Below are positions 9,449 to 18,590 of a stretch of DNA of 64,000 bases, piece after piece. Below the pieces are notes generated by a model. That model saw only the letters and a list, made by a program, of their open reading frames with translations, searched no databases and was not told where the DNA came from. Source of the stretch: Streptomyces camponoticapitis (GTDB lineage Bacteria > Actinomycetota > Actinomycetes > Streptomycetales > Streptomycetaceae); NCBI RefSeq assembly GCF_014646115.1, contig NZ_BMMV01000008.1:186001-250000 (forward strand), read 5' to 3'. How positions within the stretch are numbered: position 1 is the first letter of the stretch; each line of letters starts with the position of its first letter. The translations under genes and the position numbers were made by a program.

Positions 9449-10072
9449 ATGATCCCGCCCGTCGTCCAGTCGCTGCGCGAGCAGATCCGCGAGCACATCG
9501 TGGAAGGCATCGTCAGCGGACGCTGGAAGCCGGGTGAGCGGATCGTGGAGCGGCGGATCGCGACCGAGCTGGCCGTCAGCCAGACGCCCGTACGCGAGGC
9601 GCTGCGCGAGCTGGAGTCGTTGCGGCTGATCGAGTCGGCGCCGAACAAGGGTGTGCGGGTACGGAATCTGACCGCCGCCGATCTTGAGGAGAGCTACCCG
9701 GTACGGGCCGGTCTGGAGCAGATCGCGGCCGAGCTGGCCGCCGAGCGGCTGGCGGAGGACACCACCGCCCTGGAGCCGCATGTGACGGCGCTGTACGAGG
9801 CCGACCGGCGGGCCGACGGGACAGCGCAGGTGCGCCACACCGTCGACTTCCACCGGGAACTGGTGCGTGCCGCGGGGAACAGCGTGCTGCTGCACACCTG
9901 GGAGGGGCTCGGGATCGAGGTCTTCACGGCGCTGTCGATCCGGTGGCTCGGCACCGTCCAGCAGTCGTACGCCGAGGAGCACCAGGAGCTGGTCGAGGCC
10001 TTCCACCGGCGCGATCCCCTCATCGGTGCACTGGTGAAGGACCACGTGCTCGGATGCGCGCCGCGCGCCTGA
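9449..10072 (+). CDS. GntR-family transcriptional regulator, FCD (FadR) subfamily
   Basis: A 207-residue regulator. Residues 1-75 form the winged helix-turn-helix typical of GntR (LREQIREHIVEGIVSGRWKPGE, then VSQTPVREALRELESLRLIE). The rest is an all-helical FCD-type ligand-binding domain with the usual R...E and H...H spaced metal/ligand residues (for example FHRELVRAAGN). AAGGAG precedes the ATG. It sits between sucB and aceE, and a 17-bp perfect palindrome lies 103 bp downstream, in the aceE leader; control of aceE by this protein is a reasonable inference, not shown. The effector might be an organic acid, as in other FCD regulators. Confidence 0.9.
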   Translation: MIPPVVQSLREQIREHIVEGIVSGRWKPGERIVERRIATELAVSQTPVREALRELESLRLIESAPNKGVRVRNLTAADLEESYPVRAGLEQIAAELAAERLAEDTTALEPHVTALYEADRRADGTAQVRHTVDFHRELVRAAGNSVLLHTWEGLGIEVFTALSIRWLGTVQQSYAEEHQELVEAFHRRDPLIGALVKDHVLGCAPRA

Positions 10073-10174
10073 ACCGGCGCCCGGTTCGTACCGCTTTACG
10101 GCGTCACCGCGTGCCCCACCTTGGGGCACTGAATGCCAATTTCTTCAGAACGTGAAATTTTGCTGTCAAGTCTT

Positions 10175-10191
10175 TGATCGATCATCGATCA
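10175..10191. promoter_or_regulatory. 17-bp perfect palindrome before aceE, candidate operator
   Basis: TGATCGAT-C-ATCGATCA: 8-bp arms around a single central base, 98 bp before the aceE ATG and 103 bp after the GntR stop. The flanking DNA (10141-10200) is clearly more AT-rich than its surroundings, as expected for a promoter. The shape suits a dimeric regulator such as the adjacent GntR protein. A single half (TGATCGATGA) also occurs just after the aceE stop at 12961, probably by chance. Confidence 0.55.
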
Positions 10192-10288
10192 GCGATTTAC
10201 AGTCGACATCGGGCTGCACCCAGCCCATCGCCCTGTCCTGCCAGACACGGCTCCTCTCGACCCTTCTCCTGTCCGGAAGGCGGCGACC

Positions 10289-12958
10289 ATGCCCGACCCC
10301 GTAGGCAAGCTTCCGAGCGAGCTCGACCAGCTCCCGGACCGCGACGCCGAGGAAACCGCCGAATGGGCGGCCTCTCTCGACGCCGTCACCGAGCATGCGG
10401 GCCCGCACCGTGCGGCGTACCTGATGCGGCGCACGCTCCAGCACGCCGAAAGCGCCGGGGTCCCGGTGCCCGCTCTGCTGGAGACGGACTACCTCAACAC
10501 CATCCCGACCGCCGCCGAGCCCGCCTTCGACGGCGACGAGGCGATGGAGTCCCGGATCGCCGGCTGGAACCGCTGGAACGCGGCCGCCATGGTCACCCGC
10601 GGCTCGCGCCTCGGTGTCGGCGGGCACATAGCCACCTTCGCCTCCGCCGCCTGGCTCTACGAGACGGGCTTCAACCACTTCTTCCGCGGCAAGGAGGGGG
10701 ACGGCTCCGGCGACCAGCTCTACATCCAGGGCCATGCCTCCCCCGGCATCTACGCCCGCGCGTTCCTCGACGGCCGCCTCACCGAGGAGCACCTCGACAA
10801 CTTCCGCCAGGAGGCGGGCGGCAAGGGCCTCCCCTCCTACCCGCACCCCCGGCGGCTGCCCTGGCTGTGGGAGTTCCCCACCGTCTCGATGGGCCTCGGC
10901 CCGCTCTCCGCGATCTACCAGGCGCGCTTCAACCGCTACCTGACGAACCGCGGGATCAAGGACACCTCCGCCTCCCACGTGTGGGCGTTCCTCGGCGACG
11001 GCGAGATGGACGAGCCCGAGTCGACGGCGGCACTCGCGCTGGCGGCCCGTGAAGGGCTCGACAACCTCACCTTCGTCATCAACTGCAACCTCCAGCGCCT
11101 CGACGGCCCCGTCCGCGCGAACTTCAAGATCGTGCAGGAGCTGGAGTCCCAGTTCCGCGGCGCGGGCTGGAACGTCGTCAAGTCGCTGTGGGGCTCCGCC
11201 TGGGACGAGCTGTTCGCGCTCGACACCACGGGCGCCCTCGTACGGAGGCTGCGCGCCGTACCGGACGCGCAGTTCCAGACGTACGCGACCCGCGACGTGG
11301 CGTACATCCGTGAGCACTTCTTCGGCGCCGAGCCCGCGCTCGTCGAGATGGCGAAGCTGCTGACCGACGCGAAGATCGACGAGTGCTTCCACTCCTCGCG
11401 CGGCGGCCACGAGGCCCGCAAGGTGTACGCGGCCTACCGCGCGGCGCTCGCCCACAAGGGCGCGCCGACCGTGGTCCTCGCGCAGACGGTGAAGGGCTAC
11501 ACGCTCGGCACCGGCTTCGAGTCGCGCAACGCCAACCACCAGATGAAGAAGCTCTCCGGCGAGCAGTTCCGCACCATGCGGGACCTGCTGGAACTTCCCA
11601 TCCCCGACTCGAAGCTGAACGAAGACCTGGTGCCGTACGGCCACCCCGGCGCCGACTCCCCCGAGGTCCGGTATCTGCAGGAGCGGCGTGCCGAGCTCGG
11701 CGGGCCCGCCCCGGCCCGCCGAGTGCACGCCGTCGCCCTGCCCGAGCCGTCCGAGAAGGCGTTCCAGACCGTCTACAAGGGCTCCGGCAAGCAGTCGGTC
11801 GCCACGACCATGGCGTTCGTCCGGCTGGTGAAGGACCTGATGCGGGACAAGGAGACCGGCAGGCGCTGGGTCCCGATCGTCCCGGACGAGGCGCGCACCT
11901 TCGGTATGGAGGCGCTGTTCCCGTCGGCGGGCATCTACTCGCCGCTGGGCCAGACGTACGACCCGGTCGACCGCGACCAGATCATGTACTACAAGGAGGC
12001 CAAGGACGGCCAGATCCTCAACGAGGGGATCACCGAGGCCGGTTCGATGGCCGACTTCATCGCCGCCGCCACGTCGTACGCGACGCACGGCGAGACGATG
12101 ATCCCGTTCTACATCTTCTACTCGATGTTCGGCTGGCAGCGCACGGGCGACCAGATGTGGCAGCTCGCCGACCAGCTCGGCAAGGGCTTCGTCGTCGGCG
12201 CGACCGCCGGCCGTACAACCCTGACGGGCGAGGGCCTCCAGCACGCGGACGGCCACTCGCACCTGCTCGCGGCGACGAACCCGGCCTCGCTCAACTACGA
12301 CCCGGCGTTCGCGTACGAGATCGCGGTCATCGTCAAGGACGGTCTGCGGCGGATGTACGGCCCGGCCCCCGAGGACGTCTTCTACTACCTGACCGTCTAC
12401 AACGAGCCGATGCCGCAGCCCGCCATGCCCGAGGGCGTGGAGGAGGGCATCCTCAAGGGCCTGTACCGCTTCAAGGAGGGCGTGCCCGCCAAGGCGGACT
12501 CGCCGCGCCTCCAGCTCCTCTCCTCCGGCACGGCCATCCACTGGGCTCTTGAGGCCCAGCGGATGCTCGCGGACGAGTGGGGGGTCACGGCCGACGTCTG
12601 GTCGGCGACGTCCTGGGGCGAGCTGCGCCGGGACGCGCTGGAGTGCGACGAGGCGCTGCTGCGCGGCGAGCAGCGCACGCCGTACGTGACGCGCGCCCTG
12701 GACGGGGCGCCGGGCCCGGTGCTGGCCGTCAGCGACTGGATGCGCCAGGTGCCGGACCAGATCAGCCAGTGGGTCGAGCAGGACTACTCCTCGCTCGGTA
12801 CGGACGGCTTCGGCCTCTCCGACACCCGTGAGGCGGCCCGCAGGCACTTCGGTGTCGACGCCGAATCGATCACGGTCGCGGCGCTGGCGCAGCTCGCGCG
12901 GCGCGGAGAGGTGCCCGCGTCGGCGGTCAAGGAGGCGCGGGAGCGCTACGGCCTCTGA
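10289..12958 (+). CDS. aceE: Pyruvate dehydrogenase E1, homodimeric type
   Basis: Thiamine-diphosphate enzyme that decarboxylates pyruvate and acetylates the lipoyl group of E2. The 889-residue single chain matches the homodimeric E1 family. The ThDP/Mg motif runs from [12 protein letters not shown] (near residue 235) to [42 protein letters not shown] and the C-terminal transketolase domain ([22 protein letters not shown]) are intact. GGAAGG lies before the ATG. Lpd and the E2 protein from the same neighbourhood would complete a pyruvate dehydrogenase complex. A GC hairpin lies 30 bp after the stop. Confidence 0.96.
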   Translation: MPDPVGKLPSELDQLPDRDAEETAEWAASLDAVTEHAGPHRAAYLMRRTLQHAESAGVPVPALLETDYLNTIPTAAEPAFDGDEAMESRIAGWNRWNAAAMVTRGSRLGVGGHIATFASAAWLYETGFNHFFRGKEGDGSGDQLYIQGHASPGIYARAFLDGRLTEEHLDNFRQEAGGKGLPSYPHPRRLPWLWEFPTVSMGLGPLSAIYQARFNRYLTNRGIKDTSASHVWAFLGDGEMDEPESTAALALAAREGLDNLTFVINCNLQRLDGPVRANFKIVQELESQFRGAGWNVVKSLWGSAWDELFALDTTGALVRRLRAVPDAQFQTYATRDVAYIREHFFGAEPALVEMAKLLTDAKIDECFHSSRGGHEARKVYAAYRAALAHKGAPTVVLAQTVKGYTLGTGFESRNANHQMKKLSGEQFRTMRDLLELPIPDSKLNEDLVPYGHPGADSPEVRYLQERRAELGGPAPARRVHAVALPEPSEKAFQTVYKGSGKQSVATTMAFVRLVKDLMRDKETGRRWVPIVPDEARTFGMEALFPSAGIYSPLGQTYDPVDRDQIMYYKEAKDGQILNEGITEAGSMADFIAAATSYATHGETMIPFYIFYSMFGWQRTGDQMWQLADQLGKGFVVGATAGRTTLTGEGLQHADGHSHLLAATNPASLNYDPAFAYEIAVIVKDGLRRMYGPAPEDVFYYLTVYNEPMPQPAMPEGVEEGILKGLYRFKEGVPAKADSPRLQLLSSGTAIHWALEAQRMLADEWGVTADVWSATSWGELRRDALECDEALLRGEQRTPYVTRALDGAPGPVLAVSDWMRQVPDQISQWVEQDYSSLGTDGFGLSDTREAARRHFGVDAESITVAALAQLARRGEVPASAVKEARERYGL

Positions 12959-12988
12959 ACTGATCGATGAGACACGTCCTCTGTGAGA

Positions 12989-13029
12989 AAGCGGCTTCGG
13001 TGGGCCCCACGGGCCGGCCGGGGCCGCTT
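12989..13029 (+). terminator. Hairpin behind aceE
   Basis: AAGCGGC (12989-12995) pairs with GCCGCTT (13023-13029), with an inner GGCCCC/GGGCC helix. It lies 30 bp after the aceE stop. Confidence 0.65.
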
Positions 13030-13097
13030 CCTCATGAGGTCACGTCCACGACATGCTTGACCCTGACACCGTGTGAAGCAGTGCAGTAGGGGACGTC

Positions 13098-13916
13098 ATG
13101 TTCACCATCGGAGACTTCGCCAGATACGGCCGCGTGTCGGCCCGCATGCTGCGTCACTACGACGCGATCGGGCTGCTGCGTCCTGCCCGGACCGACCCGT
13201 ACAGCGGCTACCGCCACTACACGGCGGCCCAGCTCGCCCAGCTCAACCGGATCATCGCCCTGAAGGATCTCGGCTTCACGCTCCAGCAGGTGCGGGAGAT
13301 CCTGGAGGACCGGGTGAACTCCGACGAGCTGCGCGGGATGCTGACGCTGCGGCGGGCCGAGCTGGAGGCCGCGATGGCCGCGGCGGCGGCCACGCTGGTC
13401 CAGGTCGAGGCGAGGCTCCGGTCGATCGAGAGTGAGGGGCGTATGCCCACCGAAGACGTCGTCGTCAAGAGCATTCCGTCGGTACGGGTGGCCGAACTGT
13501 CCGCCGTGGCCGCCACCTACGAACCCCAGGACATCGGCCCGGTGATCGTGCCTCTGTACGAGGAGCTGTTCCGGCGCCTGGAGGCGGCCGGCGTGGCTCC
13601 CACCGGGCCCGGTGTCGCCCGCTACGAGGACGCCCCCGAGGGGAACGGCGCTGTCGTCGTCCACGCGGGAGTGGTGGTCGCCGCCGACCCGGCGCCAGGC
13701 CATGACTTCGAGATCGTGGACCTGCCTCCCATCGAGCGGGCCGCGACGATCGTGCACCGGGGTTCGATGGACACGATCATGCCGACGGCCCAGATCCTGG
13801 CCCGCTGGATGGACACGGGCGGCCACCGCTCGGCGGGCTACGCGCGCGAGATCAACCTCGAATGCCCGGCGGACAAGGACAAATGGGTGACGGAGCTCCA
13901 GGAGCCCCTCGCCTAG
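13098..13916 (+). CDS. MerR-family regulator with GyrI-like effector domain
   Basis: The 272-residue protein opens with a MerR winged helix (MFTIGDFARYGRVSARMLRHYDAIGLLRP, then SGYRHYTAAQLAQLNRII), followed by a helical dimer segment (about 75-115) and a C-terminal domain (about 120-270) resembling the GyrI/BmrR small-molecule-binding fold. Such proteins usually sense hydrophobic or cationic compounds and activate an efflux or modification gene; no obvious target lies next door. GGGGA precedes the ATG. The stop codon TAG shares its last base with the first base of a 183-bp palindromic element, so that insertion may have set the exact C-terminus, although the protein length looks normal. Confidence 0.88.
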   Translation: MFTIGDFARYGRVSARMLRHYDAIGLLRPARTDPYSGYRHYTAAQLAQLNRIIALKDLGFTLQQVREILEDRVNSDELRGMLTLRRAELEAAMAAAAATLVQVEARLRSIESEGRMPTEDVVVKSIPSVRVAELSAVAATYEPQDIGPVIVPLYEELFRRLEAAGVAPTGPGVARYEDAPEGNGAVVVHAGVVVAADPAPGHDFEIVDLPPIERAATIVHRGSMDTIMPTAQILARWMDTGGHRSAGYAREINLECPADKDKWVTELQEPLA

Positions 13917-14098
13917 GGGCTGTCGTGTGGATCAGGCCGGATCAGGGAGCGCCCGCCGCGGCAGCGGCTGATGTCTCGTTGGTGCGTGCGATCGCAAGGC
14001 GGAGGAGGGAGGCATGGCGGAGCCATGCCGACCGACGACAACGCGGCGAGCGCGCGTGCCGGACCCCGCGAGCCCGGCAAGATCCACAGGACAGCCCC
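13916..14098. mobile_element. 183-bp MITE-like element with 18-bp terminal inverted repeats
   Basis: The left end GGGGCTGTCGTGTGGATC (13916-13933) and the reverse complement of the right end (14081-14098) match at 17 of 18 positions. The interior has no gene. This resembles a non-autonomous inverted-repeat element; I recall similar sequence recurring in Streptomyces intergenic regions, but cannot confirm it here. No clear target duplication is visible. Just after it, GGACAGCCCC-CA-GGGGCTGTCC (14089-14110) forms a perfect palindrome that starts inside the right end, as if a second element began there. It may also terminate transcription of the MerR gene. Confidence 0.6.
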
Positions 14099-14142
14099 CA
14101 GGGGCTGTCCGGTCCCGGGCGGCGTGCGTGGACAATGGGTCC

Positions 14143-15108
14143 ATGCGCGCTGCCCGGCTGATCAAGATGGTGCTGCTCCTCCAGGCGCGGCCATCCATGA
14201 CCGGGGCCGAGCTGGCACGCGAGCTGGAGGTGTCCGAGCGGACCGTCACACGCGACGCCCTGGCCCTTTCCGAGGCCGGAGTGCCGGTCTACGCGGACCG
14301 GGGGCGTTCGGGCGGCTACCGGCTCGTGGGCGGCTACCGTACGCGCCTCACGGGCCTGGCACGGGGCGAGGCGGAGGCCCTGTTCCTCTCGGGGCTGCCG
14401 AACGCGCTCCGTGAGATGGGCCTGGAGGACGCCGCGTCCGCCGCCCGCCTGAAGGTGTCGGCGGCGCTGCTCCCCTCCCTGCGGGGGGCGTCGGACTCGG
14501 CGGCGCAGCGTTTCCACCTCGACGCGCCCGGCTGGTACAAGGAGCCCCGGACGCCTCGGTGGCTGCCCGCCGTCGCCGAGGCCGTCTGGGACGACCGCAC
14601 CGTCGTCGCCCGCTACCGGCGCCAGGACGCCGAGGTGGAGCGGGAGTTGGCACCGTACGGACTCGTGCTCAAGGCGGGCGTCTGGTACCTCTGCGCCCGC
14701 GTCGACACGTCCTTGCGGGTCTACCGGATCGACCGCTTCACGGACGTCACGCTCTCGGACGAACGCTTCGAGCGGGACGAGTCCTTCGACCTGCCCGCCT
14801 TCTGGGACGAGCGGGCCGCGCAGTTCGCCCGCTCGATCCTCCGTACGGAGGTGGTCCTCCGGCTCTCCCCCGACGGCCTGCGCCGGCTGCCGTACATGAC
14901 CGACCGCGCCTCGGCCCAGGAGGCCGCCGACGCGGCCGGCCCCCCGGACGAGAACGGCTGGACGACGCTCACGCTGCCGGTCGAGTCGGCCGACGTGGCG
15001 TTCGCCCAGCTCTTCGGCTTCGGGCCGGAGTTGGAGGTGCTGGAGCCGGCGGAGCTGCGTGCCCGCTTCGCCGACCTGGCCGATCGGACCGCGCGCCTCT
15101 ACCGGTAG
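14143..15108 (+). CDS. WYL-domain transcriptional regulator (YafY type)
   Basis: A 321-residue protein. Residues 1-60 hold a DeoR-like helix-turn-helix (MRAARLIKMVLLLQ, ELARELEVSERTVTRDALALSEAGVPVYA), followed by the GRSGGYRL wing. The middle and C-terminal parts form a WYL domain and its extension (APYGLVLKAGVWYLCARVD, YRIDRFTDV). WYL regulators respond to nucleotides, nucleic acid or small ligands in various defence and stress systems. I start at the ATG at 14143, where the conserved helix-turn-helix begins; upstream in-frame codons lie in the palindromic element. The 3' end overlaps the convergent SDR gene by 10 bp. Confidence 0.88.
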   Translation: MRAARLIKMVLLLQARPSMTGAELARELEVSERTVTRDALALSEAGVPVYADRGRSGGYRLVGGYRTRLTGLARGEAEALFLSGLPNALREMGLEDAASAARLKVSAALLPSLRGASDSAAQRFHLDAPGWYKEPRTPRWLPAVAEAVWDDRTVVARYRRQDAEVERELAPYGLVLKAGVWYLCARVDTSLRVYRIDRFTDVTLSDERFERDESFDLPAFWDERAAQFARSILRTEVVLRLSPDGLRRLPYMTDRASAQEAADAAGPPDENGWTTLTLPVESADVAFAQLFGFGPELEVLEPAELRARFADLADRTARLYR

Positions 15109-16028
15109 CCGTCCATCGGGATCTCCGTGCCGGGAGCCGCCGCCTCCGCCGCCATGTAGGCCCACACGTCCGGCCGGCTGCCGTCCACGTCCGTGACGCC
15201 GTACTCCTTCGCCAGAAGCCCGCTGGAGAGCGCCTGCCCGGCCCAGCGCTCCCGCTCCGGGTCGGCGACCAGCGCCGCGACTCCCCGCCCCAGATACACC
15301 GGCGTCTCCGAGAGCGCGAAGTGCCGCTCGATCTTGATTCCGTCCCGCCAGTTCTTCTCGGTGATGCCGAAGCCGTCCAGCATCTCCTCGGAGCGCAGGA
15401 ACCCGGGCGTGACGGCGACCGCCGTACCGCCCACCTGCTTCAGCTCCTCGGCCAGCAGATAGGCCATCCGGATCGGGGCGTTCTTGGCGAGGTCGTAGTA
15501 GAAGTTCTCGCGCGGCTTCCGGTTCGACTCGGCTGTGCCGTCGGTGACCTCGACGACCAGGCCGCCCGGCCGCCGTACGAGCAGCGGGAGCGCGAGCGCG
15601 CTGGTGATCAGATGGGTCTTCACCCCGAGGTCGAGCATCCGCAGCCCGCGCTCCAGGTCGAGCTCCCACACGGGGGTGTGGAAGTCGAGGAGCCTGTTCC
15701 CGCCCCACACGTCGTTGACCAGCACATCCAGCCGGCCCTGTTCCCGGTCGATTCGCTCCACCAGGGCCCGCACCCGCTCCGCCTCCAGATGGTCGGTCGG
15801 TACGGCGATGCCCTCGCCGCCCGCGCGGGTGACCAGTTCGGCGGTCTCCTCGATGGTCTCCGTCGGCCGCCCCACCTCGCTGACCCGCTCGCGCGTGGTG
15901 CGCCCCGTCACATACACGGTCGCCCCGGCGGCGCCGAGCTCCACGGCGATCGCGCGGCCCGCGCCCCGGGTTGCTCCGGCCACCAGCGCGATCTTGCCTG
16001 TCAGTGGCTTGTCGCAGTTGTCGGTCAT
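15099..16028 (-). CDS. Short-chain dehydrogenase/reductase
   Basis: A 309-residue SDR-fold oxidoreductase. The N-terminal cofactor loop is KIALVAGATRGAGRAIA, an Arg-rich strand end (VTGRTTRE) suggests NADP preference, and the active-site YxxxK is YDLAK within FYYDLAKNA. The C-terminal tail is longer than in classical SDRs. I take the ATG at 16028 because the conserved fold begins there. The substrate cannot be inferred. It converges on the WYL regulator with a 10-bp overlap and is transcribed away from the DUF4240 gene, so the two upstream regions share a 165-bp divergent promoter stretch. Confidence 0.88.
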   Translation of the reverse strand: MTDNCDKPLTGKIALVAGATRGAGRAIAVELGAAGATVYVTGRTTRERVSEVGRPTETIEETAELVTRAGGEGIAVPTDHLEAERVRALVERIDREQGRLDVLVNDVWGGNRLLDFHTPVWELDLERGLRMLDLGVKTHLITSALALPLLVRRPGGLVVEVTDGTAESNRKPRENFYYDLAKNAPIRMAYLLAEELKQVGGTAVAVTPGFLRSEEMLDGFGITEKNWRDGIKIERHFALSETPVYLGRGVAALVADPERERWAGQALSSGLLAKEYGVTDVDGSRPDVWAYMAAEAAAPGTEIPMDGYR

Positions 16029-16193
16029 CAGGCGGTCTCCCTCTCCGTCGTCTCTCCCTGTGACCGTTCCACGGAAAGGAGACATCTTCTGTCCGGCTTC
16101 CGCGGGCCGACTCCGTTCGGCCGCCCGGCGCGGATCTCGCCCGCTTTCCGCGCTCCGCGTGCGCCGCCCTCCGCCAAGCACGATGCTGTATCC

Positions 16194-16718
16194 GTGACCG
16201 ACGAGACGGAGTTCTGGGAGATCATCGACGCCACGCGCGATGCCGCCGGCGGAGACCCCGACGAGCACGCCGATCTCCTCGTGGAGCGGCTGCTTCAGCT
16301 CGACCCCGACTCGGTCCTGGACTTCGCACGGCACTTCGAGACGCGCTACAACCGCGCGTACCGGTGGGACCTGTGGGCCGCCGCCGCGATTCTGCTCGGC
16401 GGGGCGAGCGACGACGCCTTCGACTACTTCCGCTGCTGGCTCATCGGCCAGGGCCGGGAGGTCTTCGAGGGCGGGGTGCATGATCCGGACAGCCTCGCGG
16501 ACCTGCTCGGCGAGTTCGACGAGGAGATCGACGGCGACGGCGAGGAACTGGGCTACGCGGCCGACGAGGCGTACGAGCAGCTCACCGGCGCCGTCGCGCC
16601 CGAACTGGGCATCGGCCGACAGGCCCCGGAGCCCGACGGCACACCGATCGACTTCGAGGACTCACAGGCGCTCGCCGACCGGCTTCCCCGCCTCTGGGAG
16701 CGGTTCGGTGTCGACTGA
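16194..16718 (+). CDS. DUF4240-domain protein
   Basis: A 174-residue acidic soluble protein starting at the GTG at 16194. It begins TDETEFWEIIDATRDAAGGDPDEHADLL and continues with the DUF4240 pattern YRWDLWAAAAILLGGASDDAFDYFRCWLIGQG. No catalytic residues are recognisable; the family is common in actinobacteria and has no established function to my knowledge. An acidic linker (EIDGDGEEL) separates the DUF4240 part from the C-terminal helical end. It converges on the GNAT gene with a 10-bp gap. Confidence 0.8.
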   Translation: MTDETEFWEIIDATRDAAGGDPDEHADLLVERLLQLDPDSVLDFARHFETRYNRAYRWDLWAAAAILLGGASDDAFDYFRCWLIGQGREVFEGGVHDPDSLADLLGEFDEEIDGDGEELGYAADEAYEQLTGAVAPELGIGRQAPEPDGTPIDFEDSQALADRLPRLWERFGVD

Positions 16719-16728
16719 CGCCCCCGCG

Positions 16729-17223
16729 TCAGACGTCCAGCGAACGGCCCATGAGCACATCGTCGACGTACCGCCTGTCCAGGAAGAACTCCCCCGGCAG
16801 CACGCCCTCCACCACGAAGCCCTCCGACTCGTAGAGCGCACGCGCCGGCTTGTTGTGCCCGAGCACCCGCAGCGTCATCCGCACCGCGCCCTCGCCGCGC
16901 GCCCTCTCCATCGCCGCGCGCAGCAGCCGCCGCGCCACCCCTTGGCCGCGCGCCCACTCGTACACGGCGAGCCCCTGGATCTGCCGGACGTGCGCGTTGC
17001 AGGCGAGCGGGGTGGGCGGCACCAGCCGGAGGTAGCCGGCGGTCCGGCCGTCGATCTCCGCCATCAGATAGTCCCGGGGCCGGTGACGCGCGTCGAAGAA
17101 CGGCTCGAACGGCGGCTCCTGCCTGGGCGTCACCGCGTGCAGAGACGACCACGTGTCGTGGTCGAGGCGGCTCAGGGCGTCGTCGTCCGACGGCAGAGCG
17201 GCACGTATGAGTGGTTCCGGCAT
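16729..17223 (-). CDS. GNAT-family N-acetyltransferase
   Basis: A 164-residue GNAT protein. The acetyl-CoA-binding segment is VYEWARGQGVARRLLRAAM (motif A, with the R/Q-x-x-G-x-G/A pattern), preceded by strand IQGLAV and followed by LGHNKPARALYESEGFVVEG (motif B). The substrate is unknown. The gene is divergent from the TIGR01777 gene, with starts only 46 bp apart, so the two probably share a very short control region. The ribosome site is weak. Confidence 0.85.
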   Translation of the reverse strand: MPEPLIRAALPSDDDALSRLDHDTWSSLHAVTPRQEPPFEPFFDARHRPRDYLMAEIDGRTAGYLRLVPPTPLACNAHVRQIQGLAVYEWARGQGVARRLLRAAMERARGEGAVRMTLRVLGHNKPARALYESEGFVVEGVLPGEFFLDRRYVDDVLMGRSLDV

Positions 17224-17268
17224 ACCGGCAACTGTCCCATGTGGGCCCGTACCGGCAGGATGGTTTTC

Positions 17269-18162
17269 ATGAGGATCGCGATCACCGGCTCCACCGGGCT
17301 CATCGGCACTGCGCTCACGCGCTCCCTGCGATCCGACGGGCACGAGGTGGTCCGTCTGGTCCGGCATCCGTCCCGCGCGGGCGACGAGGTCGAGTGGGAC
17401 CCCGCGCGCCAGTACGTGGACGTGAGCGGGCTGTACGGCTGCGAGGCCGTCGTCCATCTCGCGGGCGCGGGGGTCGGAGACCACCGGTGGACCGAGGCGT
17501 ACAAGCAGAAGATCAGGGACAGCCGGGTCCTCGGTACGGCGGCGATCGCCGAGGCGGTGGCGTCCCTCGGCACCGCGCCCAAGGTCCTGCTGTGCGGTTC
17601 CGCCATCGGCTACTACGGCGACACGGGCGACCGCCCGGTGGACGAGTCGGCGCCGCCCGGCGAGGGCTTCCTGCCCTCCGTATGCGTCGAGTGGGAGGGG
17701 GCGGCGGCCCCGGCGTCGGAGGCGGGCGTACGGACGGTGTTCGGCCGCACGGGGCTCGTCGTGTCCCGCGAAGGGGGCGCGTGGGGGCGGCTGTTCCCCA
17801 TCTTCCGGGCGGGGCTGGGCGGCCGGCTGGGTGACGGGCGGCAGTACTGGAGCTTCATCTCCCTGCACGACCATGTGGCGGCGCTGCGGCATCTGATCGA
17901 CACGGAGTCCCTGTCGGGCCCGGTGAACCTCACGGCCCCGGAACCGGTGACGAACCGCGAGGTCACGGCGGCGATGGGCCGCGTGCTGCGGCGCCCGACG
18001 GTCTTCGCGGTCCCGGCGGTGGCGCTGCGGACGGCGCTGGGCGGGTTCGCGGAGGACGTGCTGGGCAGCCAACGGGTCCTGCCGGGGCGGCTGCTGGAGT
18101 CGGGATTCACGTTCGCGTTCCCAAAGATCGACGAATCGATCGCGGCGGCGGTACGCGTGTAG
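17269..18162 (+). CDS. TIGR01777-family epimerase-like protein
   Basis: A 297-residue extended-SDR protein. The NAD(P)-binding loop is AITGSTGLIGTAL at the N-terminus, then VVHLAGAGVGDHRWTEAYKQKIRDSRVLGT, the family's characteristic block, the SAIGYYGDTGDRPVDE region, and a C-terminal DUF1731 part (GGFAEDVLGSQRVLPGRLLESGFTF). Family members are widespread and their reaction is not established; some are linked to cell division inhibition or chloroplast division factors by similarity only. I take the ATG at 17269 with GG-rich sequence about 7 bases upstream; an ATG at 17260 is an alternative. A 425-bp inverted-repeat element begins 3 bp after the stop. Confidence 0.88.
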   Translation: MRIAITGSTGLIGTALTRSLRSDGHEVVRLVRHPSRAGDEVEWDPARQYVDVSGLYGCEAVVHLAGAGVGDHRWTEAYKQKIRDSRVLGTAAIAEAVASLGTAPKVLLCGSAIGYYGDTGDRPVDESAPPGEGFLPSVCVEWEGAAAPASEAGVRTVFGRTGLVVSREGGAWGRLFPIFRAGLGGRLGDGRQYWSFISLHDHVAALRHLIDTESLSGPVNLTAPEPVTNREVTAAMGRVLRRPTVFAVPAVALRTALGGFAEDVLGSQRVLPGRLLESGFTFAFPKIDESIAAAVRV

Positions 18163-18165
18163 CGC

Positions 18166-18590
18166 GGGGTCGCCTCCGGCGCGGTTGGTGGTGCGGGCCG
18201 GTGTCCGGGTGCCGCTCCGGGGTCATGCCCGGACGGCGTGATTTACGTCGCGTGCAGGGCTCGTTGGATCCGGGGGAACCAGCATTCCCACGCGACACAA
18301 ATCAGCCCAAGTGTCCGGACACGACCCCTGCGCGTCCCCCTTCCATCCCGCGGACCGGTACGGGGTTGTACGGATCCCCCACCGGCGTGAGGGGGGCGGG
18401 GTCGCAGGAGGGGTGTGTTCGGACACTCAGGCTGATTTGTGGCGCGTGAACAAGAACGCCCCGTCGGGTCCAACGAACGGTGCACGCGCCGTAAATCACG
18501 CCGTCCGGACATACCCCTCCGGAGGCCCCGAACCCCGCCCCCGGCAACGAGACAGCAACCAAGACCCCCAACCGCGCCGGAGGCGACCCC
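18166..18590. repeat. 425-bp long inverted-repeat element with perfect 23-bp ends
   Basis: The ends 18166-18188 and 18568-18590 are perfect 23-bp inverted repeats (GGGGTCGCCTCCGGCGCGG...). Inside, arms of roughly 165-190 bp mirror each other imperfectly around a centre near 18370. Conserved cores are CCGGACGGCGTGATTTACG (18229-18247) against its exact complement at 18490-18508, and ACAAATCAGCC (18297-18307) against its complement near 18429-18439. The short frames inside are mirror images of each other and look spurious. The element starts 3 bp after a stop codon. It could be a MITE, or a transcribed hairpin RNA or terminator. I recall similar sequence in other Streptomyces but cannot search. 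Confidence 0.75.

Noticed and set aside
10166..12847. 893-codon minus-strand frame opposite aceE
   Set aside because: Shadow frame with no recognisable domain; aceE on the plus strand is certain.
12961..12970. TGATCGATGA behind aceE as a second operator
   Set aside because: Only one half of the palindrome is present and it lies after the gene; probably chance.
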